From assembly GCA_022648545.1 (NCBI GenBank), contig JALCMP010000013.1, positions 1 to 47,248 on the forward strand: a DNA stretch of 47,248 bases, in the 5' to 3' direction. Both the position numbers and the translations under genes were made by a program. The notes beneath the pieces were generated by a model. That model was not told where the DNA came from and searched no databases. It saw nothing but the letters and a program-made list of their open reading frames with translations. Below, in pieces: positions 7,890-16,407 of this stretch (positions are counted from its first letter, which is position 1; every line of letters starts with the position of its first letter). Source of the stretch: Bacteroidales bacterium. GTDB lineage: Bacteria; Bacteroidota; Bacteroidia; Bacteroidales; UBA932.

Positions 7890-10670
7890 ATGAAAAAACG
7901 GAGTATTGTAAAGGCAAGGTTGGTTTATTTTATTACGGCATCATTCTTCATAATCTCACCTTTCCAGAACACTTATGCATTTTTTAAAGAAGATGGAGGC
8001 ATCATAGAAGGTACCGTTTATGACGAAAAATCGGGAGAGACCCTGACGGGCGCTTCCGTAATAATTCCGGGGACGAACACCGGCACGGAAACGGATGCAG
8101 ACGGTCATTTCAGGATTATAAATCTTAACCCTGGAAAATATAATCTCAGAATAAACTATCAGGGATATACTACTAAAGATACGCTCGGAATAGTTTTAAA
8201 ACGCAGGGAAGTAAAGGTTCTGATAATAAAGCTAAGTCAGGCCGATATAGAGCTGAACAGAATAAACATTACCGCCAGAAGGAATCTGGAAAGCGAAAAT
8301 ACCCTTATTGCAAATCAAAAGCAATCTGTCGCCGCAGTACAGGCCATGGGCGCACACGAGCTTTCGCGAAAGGGAATAAGCAATGCCGAAAACGCAGTTT
8401 CGGAAATCGCCGGAATTTCCAAGCAGGAAGGAATAAAAAACGTATTCATAAGAGGGTTGGGCGACAGATACAACAGCACGACTTTCAACGGCTTTCCAAT
8501 CCCGTCGGAAGACCCGGAATATAAAAACATATCCCTTTCATTCTTTACCTCGGATATAATAAAAGCCATAAGCGTAAACAAGGCTTTTACATCCGACATG
8601 TCTTCGGATGTTTCCGGAGCATCAATAAACATCCTTTCAAGGGAACTTCAAAAGAAAAAGGAGTTTTCGATAGCAGCTTCCGCAGGATTCAACACATCGG
8701 TGCCGGGGAACGACATATTGATTTCCGACGGAGTTAACATATTCGGCTTTGCAAATTATAAGATGCCTGTCGCAGGCGAAGACGGAAAAAGCGTTCCCAA
8801 AGTAAAATTCCATAATTCCCTCGACCCGCAAAAATCATCGCTGCCTCTAAATCATAAGTTTGATTTCACCTTCGGCAAAAAATTCACCGCGGGCAAAAAC
8901 ATGAACCCGCTTTCATTTTATCTGGTGGGCTCGTACAACAGGGACTTCTATTATAATAAAAGCAAACTTATGGAATTCAACACTGCGGGAAATATACGCC
9001 AGGATCAGGACTGCAAAATCTCTACTGCCAATACAAGCCACGTACTTCTCGGCAATCTGAATTACGGATTCAAACGGAATTACATATCATATAACATACT
9101 TGCCATACATAAGAATACGCAGTCTGTTAAAGATTATTACGGACGTAACACCAGGGCGTTCGAAGATGCTACTGAGAACGATTACAAGGGATTTTTGAGA
9201 AGGCAGCAGACTAACGACAACCTTCTTATAGTAAATCAAATAAACTCGGAATGGGTCTTTAACGACAAAAGCAGCCTTACGGCCGGAATAGACTATAATT
9301 ACGTAAGAGGGAGCGAACCCGACAGGCGCGAGAACTATTTTTCCAACCTGCAGGACAATTATTTCATATTCACGGAAGGCGATATGAGCGACAGGAATTT
9401 TTCCCTCCTCAAGGAGAACGATTATAACGCCAGAGCGGCTTTTAAAATAAAACTACCCGATAATGCCGGAGGAAAGTCGGAAGCATACATCGGATATGCC
9501 GGAAGATATAAAAAAGACGACTTCGAAGCAGATGATTTCAGTTACGAAAACGTACATCTTGGACAATTGTCAACCGATCCGAGAAAAGACCCCACGGGCC
9601 TGGATCTCGACAATTACTATTCACAGAAAAACGCCGACGGAGGATTTTTTGAGGTAAACAAATATTATGATTTATACAATGTAAGTAAACAGGTACACTC
9701 TTTTTATCTGAGGACCGTTTACGCATTCGGAAAAAAATTCACCGCCGATCTGGGATTCAAGACGGATATTACAAACATAAAAATAGATTATAACGTAAAC
9801 CGCGGTGGCAGCAAGGGCTCCGACAAAATAAACAAAACGTATTTATTGCCGGGCGTCAACCTTAAATACGATCTTTCCGGACGCCACACGTTACGTCTTA
9901 GTCTTAGCAAGACTTATACATTGCCGCAGTCAAAGGAAATTTCCCCATTCATGTACAGGGACGTATCCTTCACAAGTGCGGGTAACGCCGATCTAAAGAC
10001 CTCCGAGAACTATAATGCCGACCTGAAATGGGATTATTACATGGACAGAGGTGAACTATTAACCCTTACGGCCTTTTACAAATACATAAAGGACCCTATT
10101 TCCAGAGTGGACGAAGGTAATGCGGCAAGGGTCCTTACCTACGATAATGCTTCCGACAAAGCTATCGTAGCCGGAGGCGAACTGGTCCTAAAAAAAACAC
10201 TGGCGGGAAAATCAAATATAAGAAGAGGCGGATCGCTTACGGCCGGATTCAACGCGGCATACACATACACTCATACCGATATAACCATAAACGGAGCAAA
10301 TGAGAATACGGGATCGAACCTTGAAGGCGCATCGCCCGTCATATTAAACTTCGATCTTTCATATAAATATACGGGAGAGAAATGCTCCTTCACAAATACG
10401 TTGGTCTTCAATTACTTCAGTGACAGAGTTTACCTCGTAGGTCTTCAGGGCTATCACGATACCATGGAAAAAGGATGTCCCACACTCGATTTCGTTTCCA
10501 TAAATAAACCGGGCAAACATCTTACGCTTACATTTAAGGCGAAGAATCTGCTGAATTCGAAACATGAACTTACCAGAAAGGTAGATACGGAAAACGGTAC
10601 GGAACCACGAACGCTTTCCGACGTAAGAAAAGGCATCAATTTATCCGTAGGCGTTGCATATTCATTCTGA
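7890..10670 (+). CDS. TonB-dependent receptor with CarboxypepD-reg N-domain (not SusC type)
   Basis: The product has 926 residues. After a signal peptide (about residues 1-30) comes a carboxypeptidase-regulatory-like beta-sandwich (about 38-120: GTVYDEKSGETLTGASVIIPGT, then ADGHFRI). The plug follows (about 135-260), with the IKNVFIRGLGDRYNS and GASINILSR patterns. The remaining residues form the outer-membrane barrel, ending in an aromatic GVAYSF C-terminus. It lacks SusC-family length (about 1000 or more) and has no SusD partner. It should import a ligand across the outer membrane using TonB energy. The gene immediately downstream (57 bases) encodes a duplicated beta-helix-like lipoprotein that could be its surface or periplasmic binding partner. 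The ligand is unknown. Confidence 0.9.
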   Translation: MKKRSIVKARLVYFITASFFIISPFQNTYAFFKEDGGIIEGTVYDEKSGETLTGASVIIPGTNTGTETDADGHFRIINLNPGKYNLRINYQGYTTKDTLGIVLKRREVKVLIIKLSQADIELNRINITARRNLESENTLIANQKQSVAAVQAMGAHELSRKGISNAENAVSEIAGISKQEGIKNVFIRGLGDRYNSTTFNGFPIPSEDPEYKNISLSFFTSDIIKAISVNKAFTSDMSSDVSGASINILSRELQKKKEFSIAASAGFNTSVPGNDILISDGVNIFGFANYKMPVAGEDGKSVPKVKFHNSLDPQKSSLPLNHKFDFTFGKKFTAGKNMNPLSFYLVGSYNRDFYYNKSKLMEFNTAGNIRQDQDCKISTANTSHVLLGNLNYGFKRNYISYNILAIHKNTQSVKDYYGRNTRAFEDATENDYKGFLRRQQTNDNLLIVNQINSEWVFNDKSSLTAGIDYNYVRGSEPDRRENYFSNLQDNYFIFTEGDMSDRNFSLLKENDYNARAAFKIKLPDNAGGKSEAYIGYAGRYKKDDFEADDFSYENVHLGQLSTDPRKDPTGLDLDNYYSQKNADGGFFEVNKYYDLYNVSKQVHSFYLRTVYAFGKKFTADLGFKTDITNIKIDYNVNRGGSKGSDKINKTYLLPGVNLKYDLSGRHTLRLSLSKTYTLPQSKEISPFMYRDVSFTSAGNADLKTSENYNADLKWDYYMDRGELLTLTAFYKYIKDPISRVDEGNAARVLTYDNASDKAIVAGGELVLKKTLAGKSNIRRGGSLTAGFNAAYTYTHTDITINGANENTGSNLEGASPVILNFDLSYKYTGEKCSFTNTLVFNYFSDRVYLVGLQGYHDTMEKGCPTLDFVSINKPGKHLTLTFKAKNLLNSKHELTRKVDTENGTEPRTLSDVRKGINLSVGVAYSF

Positions 10671-10727
10671 CGACAAACGCAGCCGCATTAAAAATTATAA
10701 TTATCTCAACATTAAAATAAAAATAAA

Positions 10728-13001
10728 ATGAATTTTAAAAGACTTTTGACTTTCGCAGCAATACCGGCCCTATTGTGGCTATCTGCTGCGTGCAGCAAGG
10801 ACGATCACAACGACGGCAGCCCTACCAAAGGGCCGACTACCGAGTACGAAGGAAGCGTCCTCAAGGGAGACATAACGGGCAGCGTGTCATTATCGGCTAA
10901 TACCACATATACGCTGAGAGGGGCCTGCCTGATAAAAGACGGAGGTAAATTATATATTCCGGCCGGAACTATAATAAAAGCCGAAGAAGGATTTGCAAAT
11001 TATATGCTTGTAGAACGCGGAGGCCAAATATTCATAAACGGAACGGCCGCAAATCCCGTGGTCTTTACGGCAAATTCCGATTCTCCATATGCCGGATTCT
11101 GGGGCGGTCTGATAATAAACGGCAAGGCTCCCATAAGCGGTGTAAATCAGTCCGGCAACGAGGGATCCACCGAAATAGCCAAGGATATTAAATACGGGGG
11201 AAACGACGAGGCTGATAATTCGGGAACAATTACTTATGTCAAACTTTTGTACACAGGAGCACAAAGTTCCGACAATGTAGAACATAACGGACTCACTCTC
11301 GATGCCGTTGGATCCGGGACCAAAATAGAAAACGTTTATGTCTACAAAAGCGCCGACGATGCGATAGAATTTTTCGGAGGTTCGGTGAATGTCACCAACA
11401 TAATGTCGGTTGATTGCGACGACGATATGTTCGATTTTACGCAGGGATATACAGGAACGCTTTCAAATGCCTACGGTATATGGACTGGCGACTTTTCAAG
11501 TACTGAAAAAGATCCCCGCGGAATAGAAGCCGACGGCAACCTCGACGGCGAAAACCCCAACGCATACGATCAGTCGAATTTTACCGTTAAAAACGTAACC
11601 TTCGACTTCACCTCTTCTTCATCTACGATAGAAGATGTAATAAAGATCCGTCGCGGTGCCAGAACCAAAGTCGAAAATGCAAGGCTGCTCGGAACATCCG
11701 TAGCCAAAAACATAATCGACGTCACCGACGGAGAAGGAAATGCAGATCACGAAACGTCAATAGATCTGGACATGCACTCTTTCAAGGGTACATGCCTCTA
11801 TGATATAATAAACAACGGAGGCGATTCAGGATTCGCAAATCTTTCCGTATCGAGCACATCCAACAGCGGAGCTAATGTTTCAGCATTCGCATGGGCAAAA
11901 CCCGTAGAAGTTTCCGACGGATCGGACGCCTCCGAATATGAAGGGACCGCTCTCCATGGAGAAATAACCACCCCGGTAAAACTAAACGCATCCAAAACAT
12001 ACACCCTCGACGGTACGATGCTTATAAAGGACGGAGGCAAATTATATATTCCTGCAGGTACTGTAATAAAGGCACGCGACGGCTTCGACAAATATTTGTT
12101 AGTGGAACGCGGAGGACAAATATTCGCACAGGGAACGGCAGAAAAGCCTGTAATCTTTACATCGGCGTCTGACGATCCGCAGCCCGGCATATGGGGAGGA
12201 CTGATCATAAACGGTAAAGCTCCGATAAGCGGTGTAAACCAATCCGGCAACGAAGGGTCAACCGAAATAGCCAAGGACATTCTTTACGGAGGAACGGCAT
12301 CCGGCGACTGCTCTGGTATTCTCACTTATGTAGAATTATTATATACTGGAGCGCAAAGTTCTGACAATGTAGAACATAACGGACTTACTCTCGATGCCGT
12401 CGGATCCGGTACGGTAATAAACAACATATTCGTTTACAAAAGCGCCGACGATGCGATAGAATTTTTCGGAGGATCGGTAAATGTCGACAAGATCCTTTCG
12501 GTCGATTGCGACGACGATATGTTCGATTTCACGCAGGGCTATACCGGAACGCTTTCAAACGCATATGGGATATGGACCAGCAGCTTTCTAAGTTCCGAAA
12601 AGGATCCGCGCGGAATAGAAGCCGACGGCAACCTCGACGGCGAGAATCCCAATGCTTATGCACAATCCGATTTTAAGGTTAAGAACGTGACTTTCGATTT
12701 TTATTCTTCGCAAGATAAACAGGTGGAAGACGTGGTAAAAATCCGTCGCGGTGCCAAAGTTGCAATAACCAATGCTCTGGCGGAAGGATTCTCATCATTC
12801 AAGGATTTCGTGGACATGACCGACGGCGAAGGTAACGGCGATACAGCATCTTCCATAAATATCACCAACAAGATGACAGGTGCTATGACGGGCAGCCTCA
12901 TAAATCCTTCTTCCGGATACAACGGCATAACAATAGCCGACGGAAATACGGGATGCGACTTCACGCTTTTCTCATGGACGGGATATAATTATAAAAAATA
13001 A
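10728..13001 (+). CDS. duplicated beta-helix-like lipoprotein
   Basis: The product has 757 residues. It opens with a lipoprotein signal ending LSAAC (Cys22). Two homologous modules follow at residues 39-390 and 403-757. Each has the family pattern IPAGT(I/V)IKA, LVERGGQIF, GGLIINGKAPI, HNGLTLDAVGSGT, DDAIEFFGG, VDCDDDMFDFTQG and DPRGIEADGN, all at matching positions. Such repeats fit a right-handed beta-helix or related solenoid with acidic, possibly Ca-binding, turns. Relatives occur as single-module lipoproteins or type IX-secreted proteins next to TonB receptors in Bacteroidota, and some are mis-annotated as multidrug transporters. No enzymatic motif is seen. The gene follows the TonB receptor with no terminator between, and ends in a strong terminator, so the pair forms one unit. 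A binding-partner role is inferred. Confidence 0.75.
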   Translation: MNFKRLLTFAAIPALLWLSAACSKDDHNDGSPTKGPTTEYEGSVLKGDITGSVSLSANTTYTLRGACLIKDGGKLYIPAGTIIKAEEGFANYMLVERGGQIFINGTAANPVVFTANSDSPYAGFWGGLIINGKAPISGVNQSGNEGSTEIAKDIKYGGNDEADNSGTITYVKLLYTGAQSSDNVEHNGLTLDAVGSGTKIENVYVYKSADDAIEFFGGSVNVTNIMSVDCDDDMFDFTQGYTGTLSNAYGIWTGDFSSTEKDPRGIEADGNLDGENPNAYDQSNFTVKNVTFDFTSSSSTIEDVIKIRRGARTKVENARLLGTSVAKNIIDVTDGEGNADHETSIDLDMHSFKGTCLYDIINNGGDSGFANLSVSSTSNSGANVSAFAWAKPVEVSDGSDASEYEGTALHGEITTPVKLNASKTYTLDGTMLIKDGGKLYIPAGTVIKARDGFDKYLLVERGGQIFAQGTAEKPVIFTSASDDPQPGIWGGLIINGKAPISGVNQSGNEGSTEIAKDILYGGTASGDCSGILTYVELLYTGAQSSDNVEHNGLTLDAVGSGTVINNIFVYKSADDAIEFFGGSVNVDKILSVDCDDDMFDFTQGYTGTLSNAYGIWTSSFLSSEKDPRGIEADGNLDGENPNAYAQSDFKVKNVTFDFYSSQDKQVEDVVKIRRGAKVAITNALAEGFSSFKDFVDMTDGEGNGDTASSINITNKMTGAMTGSLINPSSGYNGITIADGNTGCDFTLFSWTGYNYKK
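10842..11897 (+). repeat. internal coding repeat, copy 1
   Basis: This stretch encodes residues 39-390 of the lipoprotein and aligns along its length with the copy at 11934-12998. Blocks such as the segment encoding GGLIINGKAPISGVNQSG are identical in protein but differ at many third codon positions, so the duplication is not very recent. Confidence 0.85.
11934..12998 (+). repeat. internal coding repeat, copy 2
   Basis: This is the second module (residues 403-757), offset 364 residues from copy 1. Central blocks are nearly identical, whereas the C-terminal ~100 residues of the two copies diverge strongly. This points to selection or gene conversion acting on the central solenoid. Confidence 0.85.
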
Positions 13002-13026
13002 AGTTTGCTCCTTTTATTTTTATCGC

Positions 13027-13060
13027 GGGGATGACTAAGATAGTCATCCCCATTTTTTAT
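13027..13060 (+). terminator. strong intrinsic terminator
   Basis: An 11-base perfect stem, GGGGATGACTA (13027-13037) with TAGTCATCCCC (13041-13051), a 3-base loop AGA and a following ATTTTTTAT tract. It closes the receptor/lipoprotein unit 25 bases after the stop codon. Confidence 0.93.
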
Positions 13061-13086
13061 AACTTTACGGACAAAACTTATCCGTC

Positions 13087-14055
13087 ATGAAAAAATCACT
13101 TTTCGCAACAGCAGCAATCACAATGCTGTTCATCATGTCAAATCCCTGCCATGTTAATGCACAGGAGGCAAACATTCCTCCGTACTACGTACAGGACAAG
13201 GGGCTGTCTGCAAAGCTAATGGATATAACAGAAGGACTGGGACTAAATAAAGACTTCGACGTAGGAGCCGACGGAATAGAACAGATTTCACTTGCGGTAA
13301 TCGACCTAAACGGGAAAAAGCCGCATATAGGGGGTGTGAACATGAAAAACTTCATATATCCCGCATCTGTTTACAAAATGTATGTTGCAGCGGAAGTTCT
13401 TGAGAAAATTTCCCGCGGAGAACTTAACATGGAAGATCCGTACATAGTACGTTCGCCGAACGATGCAGATAAAACCAAAGAAATCAGATTCGATCCGCGA
13501 CCTCTTTTAAAGGACGGCGACACGGTTACCGTAAACTATCTGCTCGACCTTATGATAACCCGCAGCGACAACAGCGCTGCAAACTGCATGATAGATATAG
13601 CCGGACGTCCTGCAATAAATGCCATGATACATAAAAACGGATGGTACGGAAGCGAAGTAACCAGAAAATTCCTGAAAAGGAAATACGAAGATCCCGGATA
13701 CGATACCATAAGGGGAACCGAAACCTGCGCCCTGCATGCCGCCGACTATATGTATAAGGTTTATACGAATACGCTCGTAAATCCGTGGGTAAGCATGCAG
13801 ATGAAATGCCTGCTCGGAAGACAGCGCGACAGGAGCAAACTGGCATCCGGGCTTCCGCGCAACGTAATGTATTACAACAAGACCGGATGGTTCATGTATT
13901 GGACCAACGATGTGGGAATAGCGGACGACGGAAAGATCAGATATATAATTTCGTGTTTCGTACCTCTCGAAGCGGACAAAGCCATTCCTCTTATGAAAAA
14001 AATGTCGGCCGAAATTTATGCATTGATGCAGGCGCGCCAAAAATCCGGAAAATAA
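13087..14055 (+). CDS. class A beta-lactamase-fold serine hydrolase
   Basis: The product has 322 residues with a cleavable signal peptide (about 1-25, ending VNA-Q), so it is periplasmic or exported. It carries three of the class A hallmarks: S94-V-Y-K97 (SxxK), S160-D-N162 (SDN) and K265-T-G267 (KTG). The omega-loop ExxLN motif, which supplies the deacylating glutamate in true class A beta-lactamases, is not visible between SDN and KTG. That makes antibiotic hydrolysis doubtful and favours a role as an uncharacterised peptidase, esterase or penicillin-binding-like enzyme. A TAACTTTA sequence at 13060-13067 is one base off the -7 consensus, and ACGGA/TCCGT (13067-13071/13081-13085) can form a small hairpin just before the ATG. 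It is probably monocistronic, converging on the AraC-type gene 11 bases away. Confidence 0.82.
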   Translation: MKKSLFATAAITMLFIMSNPCHVNAQEANIPPYYVQDKGLSAKLMDITEGLGLNKDFDVGADGIEQISLAVIDLNGKKPHIGGVNMKNFIYPASVYKMYVAAEVLEKISRGELNMEDPYIVRSPNDADKTKEIRFDPRPLLKDGDTVTVNYLLDLMITRSDNSAANCMIDIAGRPAINAMIHKNGWYGSEVTRKFLKRKYEDPGYDTIRGTETCALHAADYMYKVYTNTLVNPWVSMQMKCLLGRQRDRSKLASGLPRNVMYYNKTGWFMYWTNDVGIADDGKIRYIISCFVPLEADKAIPLMKKMSAEIYALMQARQKSGK

Positions 14056-14066
14056 CAACTACCTGT

Positions 14067-15206
14067 CTATTTGCAAACTCCCGTCCTGTATTCAGAAGGC
14101 GTACAGCCTTCGAACTTTCTGAACGCCCTTGAAAAAGAAGACAGAGAACCGAATCCCGACATTTCGGCTATGGCCTGTAGTGAAAAAGAAAAGGAGGAAT
14201 CACGCTCCATTATTTTTTGAGCTTCCCTTATTCTGTATCCATTTACGAAGTCGCTGAAATTACTGTCGAGCTGTTCATTGATAGCTTTGGAGACATAAGT
14301 CCTGTTAGTTCCCACTCTAATTGCAACATCCCATATCTTAAGATCGGGATCAAGCCACGGACGTTCATTTTCAAAATAATCCACGAGCCTCTTCCCTATT
14401 CCTCCGAAATTAACCGGCAGGTCTTCCGATCCGGAAAAATGTTCCCTGTCGTCCCCCGACATATCAACAGGTACCTGGCGTACTCCGTAAAGACATATCA
14501 TAAGATGCATTCCCGAAAAGATGAACCCCGACAGATATATCACATATTCGTTCGAATAGAAAAATCCGCGTCCGCTGAGGGTCGTCATATATCCCGATAC
14601 TATCATAAAAAAAAGAAACAGTCCGTTTATTACGACAAAACGTCCGGGTCTTATACTATCGGTATTTGAAAAGCAGTCTTTGAGCAATCTCATGTGGGTG
14701 ACTATATAATATATTATATAAAAGCCATATCCTGTAATCTGCATTATATGTATGATTCTCGCCGACTGATACAGGTAAAACATGCCAGAAGAAGCAGGCA
14801 TGGTAGTTCCGGCGACATCTGCCATTTTAAAAAAATATTCCCTAAAAACATCTTCTCCGGCTGTACGGGAAAGAGTAAGTGAAACTGCGGAAACAACAAA
14901 TGCCGGCACGAAATGAAATATATTGCGGACTAAAGAGATACGGATTCCAAAAACGCTTTTCACATAAATGAAATACAGTGAAAAAAAAGACAGCAGAGCA
15001 AACAGAAAAACAAAATCATAAAGGTGATAAATGGAAACATATCTGTGAAAATACAGGAAGTGTCCGCCGAACAATAAGGCGCTGTCGAACATAAAGAGGG
15101 CCAGGAACCATCTGTTGATATATTTTCTGTTCCCGCTAATAAAGAGAAACAGCCCTCCCAGTATGTTTACAAAAACAGGAGCAAGGGTAGAAATTGTAAT
15201 TCCCAT
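14067..15206 (-). CDS. membrane-embedded AraC-family transcriptional regulator
   Basis: I take the ATG at 15206 as start: it follows a purine-rich GAAAAGGAT, whereas the in-frame codon at 15224 is GTG. The product has 379 residues. About residues 1-225 hold six or seven hydrophobic helices (for example VFVNILGGLFLFISG and FVFLFALLSFFSLYFIYV), so the N-half is an integral membrane sensor. The C-terminal ~100 residues are an AraC/XylS double HTH: IWDVAIRVGTNRTYVSKAIN for the first helix-turn-helix and SLQAIAEMSGFGSLSSFSRAF for the second, ending GCTPSEYR. Such regulators are common in Bacteroidota; the signal is unknown. It is transcribed divergently from the lipoprotein at 15336, which is its most likely target, though the serine hydrolase next door is also a candidate. 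Confidence 0.88.
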   Translation of the reverse strand: MGITISTLAPVFVNILGGLFLFISGNRKYINRWFLALFMFDSALLFGGHFLYFHRYVSIYHLYDFVFLFALLSFFSLYFIYVKSVFGIRISLVRNIFHFVPAFVVSAVSLTLSRTAGEDVFREYFFKMADVAGTTMPASSGMFYLYQSARIIHIMQITGYGFYIIYYIVTHMRLLKDCFSNTDSIRPGRFVVINGLFLFFMIVSGYMTTLSGRGFFYSNEYVIYLSGFIFSGMHLMICLYGVRQVPVDMSGDDREHFSGSEDLPVNFGGIGKRLVDYFENERPWLDPDLKIWDVAIRVGTNRTYVSKAINEQLDSNFSDFVNGYRIREAQKIMERDSSFSFSLQAIAEMSGFGSLSSFSRAFRKFEGCTPSEYRTGVCK

Positions 15207-15335
15207 AATTTTTATCCTTTTCACAATATACGAAATGGTTCGTCAAAAAATAAATTTCGATTATGAAAAAAATTTTTACGGAATGAAAAGACATAAAATG
15301 ACAATAATATGATATTGCAACAAAAAATAAAGATT

Positions 15336-16403
15336 ATGAAGAATCTATTATTTATTTATTTGCTTTTTGCCGTGCCGGCATTATTCGGTTGCGGAGGGAA
15401 CGACGACAAAAATGAAATAAACGGCCTGGATGAAGAATCCGCAAAAGAGATTCTTCAGGCACATCCGTGGAAAATATCGTCCTTCATATCGGAAGAAGAT
15501 CCATATATTATAATATTCGGGGAAAACGGGGTCTTTGAAAGCGTAAACTTCTCCGAATGGTCGCACGACGAAGAGTGGAATATACAAAACGGGCATCTCG
15601 TAATAAATGGCGAATACTTTGATATTGCTGAACTTACAGATTCAAAGCTACGTCTGAACTTTGAAGAAAGCGGAACTAAAAAATCGTTCATTTTTGATAA
15701 GGAAGACGACAAAGCCGGCTTTCCCACATATCCTTTAGGAAAGACATATAAGGTAATATCAGGTTATTTCAACGGAGAAGATTTCACATGGGAGGACAAT
15801 TCGGCCATCCTCCGCAGCAAGGTCCTTATAGAAAACGGGTCTGCCCTTATAACCTACAGTAAGAAGGAGGATATATCATGGCAGGCATTTTCGGGATCCT
15901 TTGCTTTTTCGGAAGACTTTGATCGCGGCTACGAAGTAGAGTACAGAAACGACGGAGATATAATTCTTAAATGGTATATCTCCGAAAGCAACATCCCCAA
16001 ATCATCAATATCCGGCACTACGGTAAAGGAAGGTGAAATCATATTGCGCGAATGTAATGTTTGGGATTTCATATGCGGACCGGACTGGGTACTTAAGGAA
16101 GTAGACAAAAACGGCATTTCCGTTACTGAAAATATTCCTGTTCAGATAGGTACCATATGGTATTTCAACGTCTATACCGGAAAACTGGAAGAACGCGCCG
16201 GCGGCACATCAGAAGACACGGAATACATGAACTGGAACTTTACTGAAGATCCTACAGAAGAAAGCGTTCATATAGATATAGAGACAGAACCCGGCGAAAC
16301 GATTACTTTCGCACTTATGCGCGGCAACATAGCACAGCTCGAGCTGAAAGCCGATATTGATTCATACACATATACATTCAAGTTCGAAGTGGAAGATGAA
16401 TAA
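15336..16403 (+). CDS. lipoprotein of unknown function, lipocalin-like segments
   Basis: An in-frame ATG at 15309 exists, but the ATG at 15336 begins the lipoprotein signal (MKNLLFIYLLFAVPALFGC, Cys19), so I choose it; the product has 355 residues. After a short acidic linker, a segment around residues 45-120 (HPWKISSF, then IIIFGENGVFES) resembles the lipocalin-like domains of Bacteroidota, where a tryptophan-containing strand is followed by a glycine-rich turn. A second, weaker segment of this kind may lie in the C-terminal third (PDWVLKEV, then IGTIWYFNVY). The family is not recognised with confidence. It is likely anchored in the outer membrane. It lies divergent to the membrane-bound AraC regulator and its stop is 5 bases from the convergent MutS-like gene. 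Confidence 0.7.
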   Translation: MKNLLFIYLLFAVPALFGCGGNDDKNEINGLDEESAKEILQAHPWKISSFISEEDPYIIIFGENGVFESVNFSEWSHDEEWNIQNGHLVINGEYFDIAELTDSKLRLNFEESGTKKSFIFDKEDDKAGFPTYPLGKTYKVISGYFNGEDFTWEDNSAILRSKVLIENGSALITYSKKEDISWQAFSGSFAFSEDFDRGYEVEYRNDGDIILKWYISESNIPKSSISGTTVKEGEIILRECNVWDFICGPDWVLKEVDKNGISVTENIPVQIGTIWYFNVYTGKLEERAGGTSEDTEYMNWNFTEDPTEESVHIDIETEPGETITFALMRGNIAQLELKADIDSYTYTFKFEVEDE

Positions 16404-16407
16404 ACCA

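Noticed and set aside
13087-14055. Antibiotic resistance beta-lactamase
   Set aside because: The ExxLN deacylation motif is not visible, so a resistance label would over-claim.
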